Assembly: GCA_047602055.1 (NCBI GenBank)
Contig: JASGIG010000001.1
Location: 4,774,001 to 4,838,000 of the forward strand
Length of the DNA: 64,000 nt
Direction of reading: 5' to 3'
DNA from: JAODBQ01 sp047602055
GTDB taxonomy: Bacteria > Actinomycetota > Acidimicrobiia > Acidimicrobiales > Ilumatobacteraceae
Shown piece by piece: positions 49,061 through 57,105 of the stretch. The position numbers and the translations under genes are program-made. The stretch's first letter is position 1; each line of letters opens with the position of its first letter. The notes beneath the pieces were generated by a model. The model had not been told where the DNA came from. It saw only the letters and a program-made list of their open reading frames with translations, and searched no databases.

Positions 49061-50143
49061 ATGACTCGTCGTGGGTGGAAGTCATCGCTCGCCATCGCCG
49101 TTGCCACCGCCGGGGTGATGCTCTGCGGCTGCACGTCGAGGGAGCGGTCCGATTCGAGACCGTTCGAGCCCCGCCGCAGCTCGACGACGAGCGCCACATC
49201 GCCGACCACCACCAGATCGCCGACCACCACATCGGTACCGGCTGTCGGGCTGCACACCTGGACGTGGCAGTGGTTGACCGACGACGGCTATCGAACCGGC
49301 GGCCAGCTCGAGCTCGGCCCGATCGCCAAGGCCGCTGCCGCACCGCCGATGGGACAGTTCACCGATCCTGTGAGCGACCTCGCCGCGAACTGCCCGGGTT
49401 TCGACTCGAACACCGATGGCGTCATGCCGGCGAGCATCCGGCTGACGAACCAGACCGCCGGGTTCTCGGCGAAGCTCAGCAACACCTCCTACAAGGCGGC
49501 ACCCCAGGGTTCATCGGGCGTCAGCCCAGACGTGTTGGTCATGCGGGCCTACTCGTCCGGCATCGACTGCTCCGAGCTGGTCACGGCGAGCGGCGCGTTC
49601 TTCTCGAACGGCGAAGGCTGGGGCCTCAGCTTCGACGAGCCGACCGCTCCCGCGGCCACGAGCGGACCGCACGTCGGCTACGTCATCGTCCGGAACTACT
49701 TCACGCCCGCCAACCCCAGCGGCAACCAATCGTTGTTGGGTCAAACCGGCCTCGCGTTGGCCGGAGCGATGCGCAACGACCACGCGACGCTCGTCAGCCT
49801 CGACGGGCCGGGCGCGATCCGTGACGGCGGGCCCGGCTCGGGTGGAGGGTTCTACTTCTCCGCGTTGTCCGAGCCGACCACGATGGCCGGCACCGCCGCC
49901 ACCGTGGAGGGGACCGGGACAACCGTCACGCCCATCCCGTTCAGCTTCGGCGACGGGAACTGCCCGGCGGCCGACGGGACGAGCATCCGCCAGTCGACCT
50001 TCTCCCAGGCGTTCGAGCAGTGCATCGACCCGGCCAAGACCTACACCGCCACGTTCGACACCTCGATGGGCACGATCATGAACCGAGTATATCACAATTT
50101 TCCACATTCTTCTGCATATAAGTATGTAAATAGCTTCCATTAA
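49061..50143 (+). CDS. Lipoprotein with C-terminal cyclophilin domain, cut at the contig junction
   Basis: Lipoprotein signal MTRRGWKSSLAIAVATAGVM followed by lipobox LCGC (Cys24), a Ser/Thr-rich linker, then a ~230-residue region I do not recognise (WTWQWLTDDGYRTGGQLELG, ASGAFFSNGEGWGLSFDEP). From ~residue 325 CIDPAKTYTATFDTSMGTI is the start of a cyclophilin-type peptidyl-prolyl isomerase. The domain stops after ~15 residues at about 50,085; the remaining codons (VYHNFPHSSAYKYVNSFH) come from unrelated AT-rich DNA. The native gene would continue ~130 residues. Confidence 0.75.
   Translation: MTRRGWKSSLAIAVATAGVMLCGCTSRERSDSRPFEPRRSSTTSATSPTTTRSPTTTSVPAVGLHTWTWQWLTDDGYRTGGQLELGPIAKAAAAPPMGQFTDPVSDLAANCPGFDSNTDGVMPASIRLTNQTAGFSAKLSNTSYKAAPQGSSGVSPDVLVMRAYSSGIDCSELVTASGAFFSNGEGWGLSFDEPTAPAATSGPHVGYVIVRNYFTPANPSGNQSLLGQTGLALAGAMRNDHATLVSLDGPGAIRDGGPGSGGGFYFSALSEPTTMAGTAATVEGTGTTVTPIPFSFGDGNCPAADGTSIRQSTFSQAFEQCIDPAKTYTATFDTSMGTIMNRVYHNFPHSSAYKYVNSFH
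50078..50095. other. Composition and phylum switch (probable assembly junction)
   Basis: Within about 15 bases the sequence changes from GC-rich actinobacterial coding DNA (ending near GGGCACGATCATGAACC) to AT-rich DNA (TATATCACAATTTTCCAC). All genes left are actinobacterial and all genes right are Bacteroidetes-type. No integrase, tRNA or att repeat marks the site. Confidence 0.85.
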
Positions 50144-50152
50144 ACCGCAAGA

Positions 50153-50204
50153 ATGTCCTCAAATCCTTCCTCAGCTGGTTTGAAAACATTCCACCTGGGG
50201 TCAC
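50153..50204 (+). repeat. Imperfect ~50-bp direct repeat, copy A
   Basis: Contains CCTCAGCTGGTTTGAAAACA and shares about nine tenths of its bases with 52700-52749. The stretch 50205-50396 after it shows no gene. Confidence 0.75.
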
Positions 50205-50396
50205 ATCACAGGACACGGCGAAATTTCGTCCCTTTGTCCTTTTTTATTTTCACCCAAAACCCTTGTCCAGCTTATATAGTACTGGATTCGCTTCTTTCTC
50301 TTTTGCGGTTCGAAGTATACTTTAAAAGCAGTGTTTCTTCCGTACGATAGTTGGCATTACAAATGATCCTGTTATTGTAAGCGTAAAATACAAAAA

Positions 50397-50414
50397 GCCG
50401 GCATTCCTGCCGGC
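50397..50414 (-). terminator. Rho-independent terminator (minus strand)
   Basis: Stem GCCGGCA / TGCCGGC with TTCC loop. On the minus strand it is followed by a T-run (TTTTTG), ~40 nt after the end of the small ORF at 50456. Confidence 0.65.
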
Positions 50415-50455
50415 CACTCAAAATAAACAGACTACAACGGGAATAGCCTGTTCAT

Positions 50456-50653
50456 TCAGCGCCCCTCTCTATTCCTTCTATATATATAGCTTCCCCTGAT
50501 AAAGCCAAGCGAAAAACTAATATATTCCCCATCATTGCTGATCTTTTGATAAGCGATTAGTAGCCAGTGGGGAGCTGCCGAATGGTCAAGTGGATATGAC
50601 AAATATTTGTCGGTGCTGATATCTTTTATTGCAACTCTGAAGAAATAGTGCAA
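50456..50653 (-). CDS. Small hypothetical ORF or gene fragment
   Basis: 65 aa (MHYFFRVAIKDISTDKYLSY..., ...DGEYISFSLGFIRGSYIYR). No known domain; could be the end of a decayed larger gene. A minus-strand terminator 40 nt downstream is the main support. Weak call. Confidence 0.3.
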   Translation of the reverse strand: MHYFFRVAIKDISTDKYLSYPLDHSAAPHWLLIAYQKISNDGEYISFSLGFIRGSYIYRRNREGR

Positions 50654-50752
50654 ATGAACTATTGTTGACGTCTTCCTTTCGTATCACTTTTGTGAGTATC
50701 ATACATCATTTTACAAGCAGCAACAATAAGCTCAAGCTACAATTTTAAAACA

Positions 50753-51819
50753 ATGAAAAGATTTAGGCTATTATCCACATGTTTTTTATTATCAATCCTG
50801 ATATCCTGTAGTAAAAAAAGTGACCAGGCTAATCCATCCACTGGCACAAACGATGTATATGTGGTTGGCTATGAAATCAGCGAAACAAACATTTCCATGG
50901 CTGAAATATGGAAAAATGGTGTGGCCACTCCTCTTAGTAGTGCGACTAAAAGTGTTTCAGCCACATCTGTTTTTGTTTCGGGGCTGATGTGTATGTTGCC
51001 GGTTATGACTTGAGTGGAACTAATACAGTAGCCGAAGTATGGAAGAACGGTGTGGCTACTCCCCTTAGTGACGGGACTCAAGGTGCTTTTGCCGCTTCTG
51101 TTTTTGTAGCAGGAACGGATGTGTATGCTGCCGGTTATGAGTTTAATAAAGGGGCCCATAATTATGTTGCCAAAACCTGGAAGAACGGCGTGGCTAATGC
51201 CCTTACCGATGGAACTCAAACTGCTTTTGCCTATTCTGTATTCGTGGCAGGAACGGATGTGTATGCTGCCGGATTTGAAAATAAACAAGTTCCTAACAGT
51301 AATGTATACAGCAGAGTGGCCAAAGTGTGGAAAAACGGTGTAGCTACGGCCCTTACCGATGGAACTATGGATGCACAAGCCGCTTCCGTTTATGTATCAG
51401 GATCAGATGTATATGTTGCAGGCGCAGAGTATATAGAAAAAATTGGGGCTGGTGAGACCCTGGTAGCCAAGATATGGAAAAATGGTGTCGCTACGGCCCT
51501 TACGGATGGCACCTACGACGCACAAGCCACTTCGGTTTTTGTAGTAGGTTCTGCTGTTTACGTTGCAGGTTCTGAACTTAACGCATCTAATATTCGTATA
51601 GCAAAGATATGGAAGAACGGTGCGGCTACGTCCCTTACCAACGGAACTAAAAATGCTATGGCTACTGCTGTTTTTGTTGTTGGACAGGACGTATATGCTT
51701 CAGGTTATGAAACAAATGAAAGCAACATTACTGTAGGCAAAGTGTGGAAAAACGGCGTGGCTACCACTCTTACTGATGGAACCAAAACCGCTAATGCTAT
51801 GGCTCTTTTTGTAAAGTAA
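50753..51819 (+). pseudogene. Lipoprotein of seven WKNG repeats, frameshifted
   Basis: Lipoprotein signal MKRFRLLSTCFLLSILISC (Cys19) followed by seven ~45-residue repeats, each of the form DVYVAGYE...AKVWKNGVAT-LTDGT...SVFV. Seven short beta-rich repeats suggest a seven-bladed propeller on the cell surface. The first repeat and signal are in one frame to ~50976; the rest is in another. The sequence GGGGCTGATGTG lacks one G in a G-run, since GGGGGCTGATGTG would restore SGADVYVAGY. Repaired length is ~355 aa. The error is most likely a homopolymer indel. Function unknown. Confidence 0.75.
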
Positions 51820-51941
51820 AAAATCGCAAAGAAAGAAATGATTGGCTATCAGTTATTAAGCCCCTATAATCTTTGATAGACTTTTCAAATCTATCAAGAA
51901 AAGTTCGAAGGATGTCCTGACGGGGTCACTTCTAATTTCTA

Positions 51942-51979
51942 AACGCCTTCAATATATTGAGTTTGAAGGCGTTTTTTTT
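51942..51979 (+). terminator. Rho-independent terminator
   Basis: Stem AACGCCTTCAA / TTGAAGGCGTT followed by a run of eight T (51972-51979). Lies 120 nt after the repeat lipoprotein. Confidence 0.75.
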
Positions 51980-52199
51980 GTTTTGAACGCTAAGCATATT
52001 TAGAACAATTTTTTGTAAGTAGCTTACTACCAATGCATATAAGGTTCGAGTTTCAATAGGACACATCCGATTAGGGGTAGTAGCCCTTTCCCTATAAGCT
52101 TTCTTACACAGCACCCTCGCCCATGATTCGACGACTTCCGGGCCAAGCTCCTCTAAAGCCTAATAGACAGCCCTGATCCTGGTTAATTTTCACGATGAC

Positions 52200-52594
52200 T
52201 CATAGGATGATTTTTTGAAGTTCTTCTATGGCAACTTTTAATTCTCTTGTACGTCCGACCCTGATTATGTCGATACTAGCGAGCGATTTATATAACAGTG
52301 CGTGTTTTTTGACGGCTTTAACGACAGATCGGTGACCATGGTTCCTGGTAATTGCGGAAAAACTTAATGCAGCCCATAACGTATAAATTCCATCAACGAC
52401 TGTCGATGAACCTTGCGTTTGCTTTCATCAATGAGTCCTGCGATATGGCTTCTGTGTAAGGATTCAGACACCTCCGAAGTGCTTACGTAAAGAGAGGCTG
52501 CAAGATCCCTGTATTGCCAATCAGGGACCGACACGGTCAATATTTTCAGCAGCATCACTATATCCTGAGTGCGCATGCCATTATGGGCTTTCAT
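52200..52594 (-). pseudogene. Degraded winged-helix protein gene
   Basis: From ATG 52594: MKAHNGMRTQDIVMLLKILT, WQYRDLAASLYVSTSEVSES, HIAGLIDESKRKVHRQSLME, an N-terminal winged helix. The frame stops at RYGLH, but homologous-looking codons continue past the stop (VFPQLPGTMV) and, after a frame change and missing middle, end with VKKHALLYKSLASIDIIRVG and RTRELKVAIEELQKI to 52200. So it has a nonsense codon, an internal deletion and a frameshift. Related wHTH proteins often pair with a nucleotidyltransferase toxin (inference). Decayed coding traces (ALEELGPEVVESWARVLCKK) continue on this strand to about 51932. Confidence 0.6.
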
Positions 52595-52699
52595 AATGCA
52601 AATACAGGCATTTGATCGCTGTTTGCAAATCGCGATCCGTGAACAACATAATTTAAATACTAGTTATCGACTGTAAATCAACTACTTAAATGCAACTAT

Positions 52700-52749
52700 A
52701 TGTCTCAAATCCTCCCTCAGCTGGTTTGAAACATTCCATCCTGGTTCAC
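52700..52749 (+). repeat. Imperfect ~50-bp direct repeat, copy B
   Basis: Second copy of the 50153-50204 repeat in the same orientation, 2.5 kb away. Confidence 0.75.
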
Positions 52750-52750
52750 G

Positions 52751-52787
52751 AAAAGAGGCTGTCTTTATTTATTAGACGGCCTCTTTT
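52751..52787. terminator. Bidirectional rho-independent hairpin
   Basis: 14-bp stem AAAAGAGGCTGTCT / AGACGGCCTCTTTT with one wobble pair and 9-nt loop, A-run before and T-rich after. About 75 nt past the end of the SDR gene (minus strand). Confidence 0.7.
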
Positions 52788-52861
52788 CTTTTGGAGATCG
52801 ACGAGGGCCAGTATATTAGTTCGATGATCGGGTCGGGTCAGATGGACCAAGTTGGATATAA

Positions 52862-53650
52862 TTATTTCTGCGACCCGCTATCGACGGCTGATTTAGCGCC
52901 ATCGACTCCCAGGATCTGCCCACTTAAAAATGGGGATTTGTCGGAGCCGAGAAAAACAATGGCTTCCGCTACTTCTTCGGGTAAGCCAAGCCGCTTCATA
53001 GGAACTCCCTGGGTTAGCTGTCGTTTGTTTTCGGATGTTCCGGCAAAACGCGTTAGCATTCCTGTGTCAGTTGGGCCTGGAGCCACGGCGTTAACACGAA
53101 CATTAAAGGGGGCGCCTTCGAGGGCGGCGGCTTTTGTCAGCCCTTCTATCGCATGTTTGCTGGCCACATAGATCGAAGCTCCTGCAGCGGCCCTTTTGCC
53201 GAATGTCGATGAGATGTTGACGATGCTGCCGCTTTTTTGTTGTAACATGATCTTGAGCTCGTGTTTCATGCTTAAAAGGGTACCAAGGACATTGGTATCG
53301 AAGGTGGCCTCATAGCTTTCGCGGGTCTGGTCCACTATAGGGCCTGGTTTGCCTTCCGTGCCTGCATTGTTGACGGCGATATCCAGCCGGCCATATACGG
53401 AAATAGCGCCGTTGATCAGTGCCTCGACCTCTTCTTCTTTGCTGACGTCAGCTTTGATGAAAGTAGCGGAAGCCCCCATCGCCTGTAGTTCTTTGGCGAG
53501 TTGATGACCGGCTTCCTCTTTTCTGCCGGAAACAACTACTTTTGAGCCTTGTTTGGCAAAGGCGATAGCAGCCGCGCGGCCGATGCCGGTGAGCGCCCCG
53601 GTAATGAGAACGACATTTTCAGCGAGTGTTTTATTGTTTACGGTTGACAT
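52862..53650 (-). CDS. Short-chain dehydrogenase/reductase (SDR)
   Basis: 262 aa classical SDR, NAD(P)-dependent. Cofactor motif LITGALTGIGRAAA, NNAG in AVNNAGTEGKPGP, catalytic Ser in IVNISSTFG, YxxxK in YVASKHAIEG, and the C-terminal PEEVAEAIVFLGSDKSPFLSG. The Arg after the GIG and the GRKEEA segment suggest NADP preference. Starts 2 nt after the DinB gene, so they form one operon whose promoter carries the AraC-cluster box. Substrate unknown. Confidence 0.93.
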   Translation of the reverse strand: MSTVNNKTLAENVVLITGALTGIGRAAAIAFAKQGSKVVVSGRKEEAGHQLAKELQAMGASATFIKADVSKEEEVEALINGAISVYGRLDIAVNNAGTEGKPGPIVDQTRESYEATFDTNVLGTLLSMKHELKIMLQQKSGSIVNISSTFGKRAAAGASIYVASKHAIEGLTKAAALEGAPFNVRVNAVAPGPTDTGMLTRFAGTSENKRQLTQGVPMKRLGLPEEVAEAIVFLGSDKSPFLSGQILGVDGAKSAVDSGSQK

Positions 53651-53652
53651 AG

Positions 53653-54129
53653 CTAATTTTTTAAAAGGTTAAGTTGTCCCAGGTGATAGCTGGTATGGTT
53701 GGTACGCCCGATGAGCAAATTGAGCTTGTTGCGTTTCGGATCGAGCGCGAAATCTTCCGGCGACACTTTGGTATGGCGTTCGAGCCATTGGCCCGGCGTC
53801 AGCGTAAAGAATTTTTCTTCCAGGTAATGATTTAGATTATCCCATTGGGCTTTAAGCTGGGCAACCGGGGGAAAATCGCCATAGCACCACCGCGTGTTGG
53901 GTGTGAAAAACCTATCCAGTTCAGGATATAATTTGTCACCGAAGCCGAAAAGCGGCAACAATCCGTCATTCGTAGCAATGAGATGACCCAGGATATAAGT
54001 TGCTTTGTTGCGGCCCGGGGCGATTTCGTGAGAATAGAAGTTGTCCTCGTTCTTTTTAAAGTATTCGCTGACAGCGTTTGTTTGCGTCCTCCAGGCGTTC
54101 CGAAGGAGGCTGATGATTCGTTCTTCCAT
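53653..54129 (-). CDS. DinB-like protein
   Basis: 158 aa four-helix-bundle protein of the DinB/YfiT superfamily. Three His positions that would bind a metal are visible: YILGHLIATND, and the pair in GRTNHTSYHLGQLNLLKN. The family includes thiol-dependent S-transferases and many uncharacterised metal proteins. First gene of the DinB-SDR operon. Its promoter overlaps the 3' end of the AraC gene and contains box A. Start ATG 54129. Confidence 0.85.
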   Translation of the reverse strand: MEERIISLLRNAWRTQTNAVSEYFKKNEDNFYSHEIAPGRNKATYILGHLIATNDGLLPLFGFGDKLYPELDRFFTPNTRWCYGDFPPVAQLKAQWDNLNHYLEEKFFTLTPGQWLERHTKVSPEDFALDPKRNKLNLLIGRTNHTSYHLGQLNLLKN

Positions 54130-54176
54130 TTTGTGTATTGATTTATGATGTAAAGCTCGTCAATACGGCAGCGGAA

Positions 54177-54216
54177 GACTATAGGAAAAGAACAGTCCTT
54201 TATATGAAAATCAAAG
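54177..54216 (-). promoter_or_regulatory. AraC-cluster box A (DinB-SDR promoter)
   Basis: 40-nt element, read on the minus strand toward the DinB gene, sharing about 33 of 40 bases with box C. Core TATAGGAAAAG ... TTTATAT (plus-strand reading). Downstream GAGCTTTA is a plausible -7 element of Bacteroidetes type. Confidence 0.65.
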
Positions 54217-55137
54217 CCCTTTGGACTTGCGGTATTCAACAGGTGTCATCCCTGTATTTTTTTTAAAGAACTGACTGAAGTTGGGTTGGTCGGAAAAGCC
54301 AATGGCATAGCCGATGTTTTGAAGGGTCCAGTCGGTCCGTAACAAGAGTACCTTGCTTTCTTCCAGGAGTCGGTTCTTGATATGCGTACTGACGTTGAGG
54401 CCGGTATGTTTTTTTAAGAGAGCGTTGAGGTGATTGGGATGTACGAATAATTTATCAGCGAATTCCTTTGCCGTCCTGATTTGGATGGGCGTGTCATAAT
54501 TTACGTGAGCTGTTTCTTCCTCCAGCAACTGAAAAAAATCGTGGATATGTTTGAACTCGTCGGTGACGGCGTCGGGTTGGGCGTAGCGGGCGCTTTTTGT
54601 AGCGGCAATCATCAGCAAGAGCAAGTAAGCCTGCATGGCGTCTTCGGCCAGTGCGTCGCCATCGATCATGTTCACATCCGACATCTGCCGGAAAATTTCG
54701 TCCATTGCTTTAATATCTTCGGAAGAGAGGCGAATCACGCTTTTGCTGCTATCGGCAAAAAGCTGGTATTTGTCAATCTGGGATTTGAGCAAAGGATGGT
54801 TGTCAGCCATTGATCTTTTGAAGAATACGATATAGCCTTCCGATTCGGCGTTCAGCTTTTGCCAGGAAATGATCTCGTTGGGGTGCAGAAAGAGAATGGT
54901 CGGCTGATCGATATAATAGGTCTTCAGGCCGATGGTAAAAACACCTACGCCTTTGGTTGCATACATGATCTTATAGAATTCCCGTCGATTGGGAGAAAGA
55001 TAGTTCTTGCAGGTCGTTGGCGCACGCGGGATGATCCGGATGGACCAGTCCTCGAATCCTTCGTTCTTTACCGGAAGGATATCCGGAATATTGCGATGCA
55101 GAGCGATGTTCTTGTTGTCTGGGATTATTCGCGCCAT
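54211..55137 (-). CDS. AraC family transcriptional regulator
   Basis: 308 aa. N-terminal cupin-like sensing domain (YKIMYATKGVGVFTIGLKTY, ILFLHPNEIISWQKLNAESE) and C-terminal double helix-turn-helix (RTAKEFADKLFVHPNHLNAL; LQNIGYAIGFSDQPNFSQFF then TGMTPVEYRKSKG). Overlaps the upstream degenerate SDR gene by 13 nt, so it is in that operon and probably autoregulated through box B. Likely controls the three flanking promoters that carry the shared 40-nt box. Ligand unknown. Confidence 0.92.
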   Translation of the reverse strand: MARIIPDNKNIALHRNIPDILPVKNEGFEDWSIRIIPRAPTTCKNYLSPNRREFYKIMYATKGVGVFTIGLKTYYIDQPTILFLHPNEIISWQKLNAESEGYIVFFKRSMADNHPLLKSQIDKYQLFADSSKSVIRLSSEDIKAMDEIFRQMSDVNMIDGDALAEDAMQAYLLLLMIAATKSARYAQPDAVTDEFKHIHDFFQLLEEETAHVNYDTPIQIRTAKEFADKLFVHPNHLNALLKKHTGLNVSTHIKNRLLEESKVLLLRTDWTLQNIGYAIGFSDQPNFSQFFKKNTGMTPVEYRKSKGL

Positions 55138-55634
55138 AATGAGCGAGTGCCTTTAATTGCAAGATAAGATATTTTGTCGTTGAGTATCAGCAACTCCTGT
55201 TTCAACCTGCTGGAATACTGTTGCACGGCGTCGGCGCGTTCGTCATATACTGGCTCGCCGGAATCCATTAACAGGCAGGGTTTTGGGGGCATGCTGATAA
55301 TCTGTCCTTCGTGACCAGGGGCCATATAAGGAAGGATCAGCTTGACGACGTCAAGGGTCTCCCGGAGGCTTTTTTCGATTTGGACTTCGAGGTAGACAGC
55401 GGTAGTCTCTGTAAGACCGTCAATGAGGTTATAAGCCAGGTTGTCGATAATAATATCTATGGGACCATGACGGTCAGTGAAAACTTTCAACGAATTGCAA
55501 AGCCGGTAGGGATCACTATCTGGCACTGCGAAGACTTTCTGGTCCCGAGACAGCAGGTATTTTATAGTGGCAAGCCCCAGCCCTTCCGTGGCACCGAGGA
55601 CCGCCCATGCCTTTACTCTTTTCATGAATTGCAT
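55125..55634 (-). CDS. Degenerate SDR-like protein
   Basis: 169 aa. The N-terminus keeps the Rossmann start (AVLGATEGLGLATIKYLLSR), but NAG is replaced by DNLAY, the YxxxK site is not present in DERADAVQQYSSRLKQ, and the protein ends ~70 residues short of normal SDRs. Probably a non-catalytic or decayed SDR relative. First gene of the operon with the AraC regulator (13-nt overlap). Box B lies 33 nt upstream of ATG 55634. Confidence 0.7.
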   Translation of the reverse strand: MQFMKRVKAWAVLGATEGLGLATIKYLLSRDQKVFAVPDSDPYRLCNSLKVFTDRHGPIDIIIDNLAYNLIDGLTETTAVYLEVQIEKSLRETLDVVKLILPYMAPGHEGQIISMPPKPCLLMDSGEPVYDERADAVQQYSSRLKQELLILNDKISYLAIKGTRSLWRE

Positions 55635-55666
55635 TAAGGATACAAAGCTCTTTTAAACACCGGAAG

Positions 55667-55707
55667 GACCTTATAGGAAAAGAGTAGAAATTTATATTAA
55701 AATCAAC
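55667..55707 (-). promoter_or_regulatory. AraC-cluster box B (SDR-like/AraC promoter)
   Basis: TATAGGAAAAGA ... TTTATATTAAAATCAA, same orientation relative to its gene as boxes A and C. Confidence 0.65.
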
Positions 55708-55718
55708 TACCCGGCTTT

Positions 55719-55758
55719 CTTTGAAAATCATATAAAGCCCTGTCCTTTTCCTATAGCC
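55719..55758 (+). promoter_or_regulatory. AraC-cluster box C (divergent SDR promoter)
   Basis: ATCATATAAAGCCCTGTCC through TTTTCCTATAG, the complement of box A in sequence and pointing to the plus-strand SDR. GAACTTTG (55777-55784) downstream is a plausible -7 element. Confidence 0.65.
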
Positions 55759-55817
55759 TTTCGGGCATCCGCGATAGAACTTTGTATCGTGATGAAAAAA
55801 CATCACCATCAATAAAA

Positions 55818-56567
55818 ATGAAAAAGTTAGCAAACAAAGTGGCCGTTATCACAGGTGGCAGTAGTGGTCTCGGTCTCGCCACGGCAAAGCTCTTTGCCGA
55901 AGAAGGCGCCAAAGTGGCTATAACCGGTAGAAATTCTGCTGCTCTCGATGAGGCCGTCAAGGCAATCGGCCATGGAGCGATCGGTATAGTAGCCGATGTT
56001 GCCAATATTCCCGAGATAGAAACGGGCTACAAAAAAATATACGACAGCTTTGGCAGATTCGACGTTCTGATCGTAAATGCCGGTATTTATTTCGGCGCGG
56101 CATTGGCTGATTTTACGGAGGAGCTATTCGATAAAATCAGCAATGTTAATTTCAAGGGTGCCTTTTTTTCAGTTCAGAAGGCCCTTCCTTATCTGAATAG
56201 CGGCGCCTCCATTGTGCTGACCAGCACGGCGCTCAATGAGAAAGGTTTAGCGCCCGCGAGCGTGTATTCAGCTACCAAAGCAGCCATTCGGTCGCTGGGT
56301 CGGAGCTTTGCCGCGGAGCTTACGGGGAAAGGCATCCGTGTCAATGTTCTGTCTCCAGGCGCCATTGTGACGCCTATCTTTGAAAAAAGCGTTGGTTCCA
56401 GGGAAGAGCTGGATGGGACGCTCGAATATTTTTCAAACTATGCTCCGCAGAAACGTATGGGTAAACCAGAGGAAATCGCCGCAGGTTTTCTTTACCTGGC
56501 GTCCGATGACAGTACATACATGCTTGGATCGGAGCTGGTGATAGATGGTGGAGTAAAAGGGGTCTAA
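55818..56567 (+). CDS. Short-chain dehydrogenase/reductase (SDR)
   Basis: 249 aa classical SDR. KVAVITGGSSGLGLATAKLF, VADVANIPEIETGYKKIY, IVNAGIYFG, catalytic Ser in VLTSTALNEKG, YxxxK in YSATKAAIRSLG, and VIDGGVKGV at the end. ATG 55818 is preferred to the in-frame ATG at 55782 because alignable sequence begins there and an A-rich stretch precedes it. Divergent from the SDR-like/AraC operon; box C lies 60 nt upstream, so expression probably depends on the AraC protein. Substrate unknown. Confidence 0.92.
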   Translation: MKKLANKVAVITGGSSGLGLATAKLFAEEGAKVAITGRNSAALDEAVKAIGHGAIGIVADVANIPEIETGYKKIYDSFGRFDVLIVNAGIYFGAALADFTEELFDKISNVNFKGAFFSVQKALPYLNSGASIVLTSTALNEKGLAPASVYSATKAAIRSLGRSFAAELTGKGIRVNVLSPGAIVTPIFEKSVGSREELDGTLEYFSNYAPQKRMGKPEEIAAGFLYLASDDSTYMLGSELVIDGGVKGV

Positions 56568-56611
56568 GACTAATCACTGTAAATCAACTGTTTAATTTGG
56601 CCACCAGTTTG

Positions 56612-56645
56612 CAAAGCCTTCAAATCTAAAGATTTGAAGGCTTTG
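56612..56645. terminator. 16-bp perfect hairpin
   Basis: CAAAGCCTTCAAATCT and its exact complement with two bases between. No T-run follows. Probably ends transcription of the SDR gene at 56567. Confidence 0.55.
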
Positions 56646-57105
56646 TGATGCTTAGAAGTTCTTTACCATCAAAGTGTCTGGTTTGACTTATGGAAAATTG
56701 TTTCCGATATCAGCGAAGCCTACACTTTCATAAAGGCGACCGAATAGCAATCCTATTTATCCTACTGGTACCTCTCTGTGACAGCAAGGCACCGAGGTAT
56801 TATCCATACTTTCGGAAATAGCGACTATCCGTATTGTATCCATAGCTGGGCAAAGTACCGATTATTAAGCAGTATTCAATATCTCCAGACCTCCGCAATT
56901 GTGGGTCAGGAGGGGTCCGGCATAGTTACCGAAAATCAACGAGATTACAACCGATTGCACTCCCTCTTTTTCGTCTAACCCTTTTATGGTAGTATTATAG
57001 ATAAGCGACCGTAAAGTACCATGGTCATTGGTGCAATCGTTTGCGTGAAGTGGCGATTGCAATTTTTTCATTTTTTTAAAATATTACTTTTGAATTAATA
57101 TTTAT
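56646..57105. other. Intergenic region without a convincing gene
   Basis: 460 nt. A short plus-strand ORF at 56778-56978 has no recognisable domain and poor coding character. The last ~60 nt (A/T-rich) probably hold the promoter of the sigma factor gene. Confidence 0.5.

Noticed and set aside
48882..49064. Small ORF overlapping the start of the cyclophilin lipoprotein
   Set aside because: 60 codons without domain and lying over the 5' end of the M20 gene; overlap with ATG 49061 is probably chance.
50078..50095. Horizontal transfer of a Bacteroidetes island into the actinobacterium
   Set aside because: No integration signature, break inside a gene, and a full change of gene repertoire and composition to the window end; chimeric assembly is simpler.
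56778..56978. Short ORF before the sigma factor gene
   Set aside because: No domain, irregular composition and no ribosome site; treated as non-coding.
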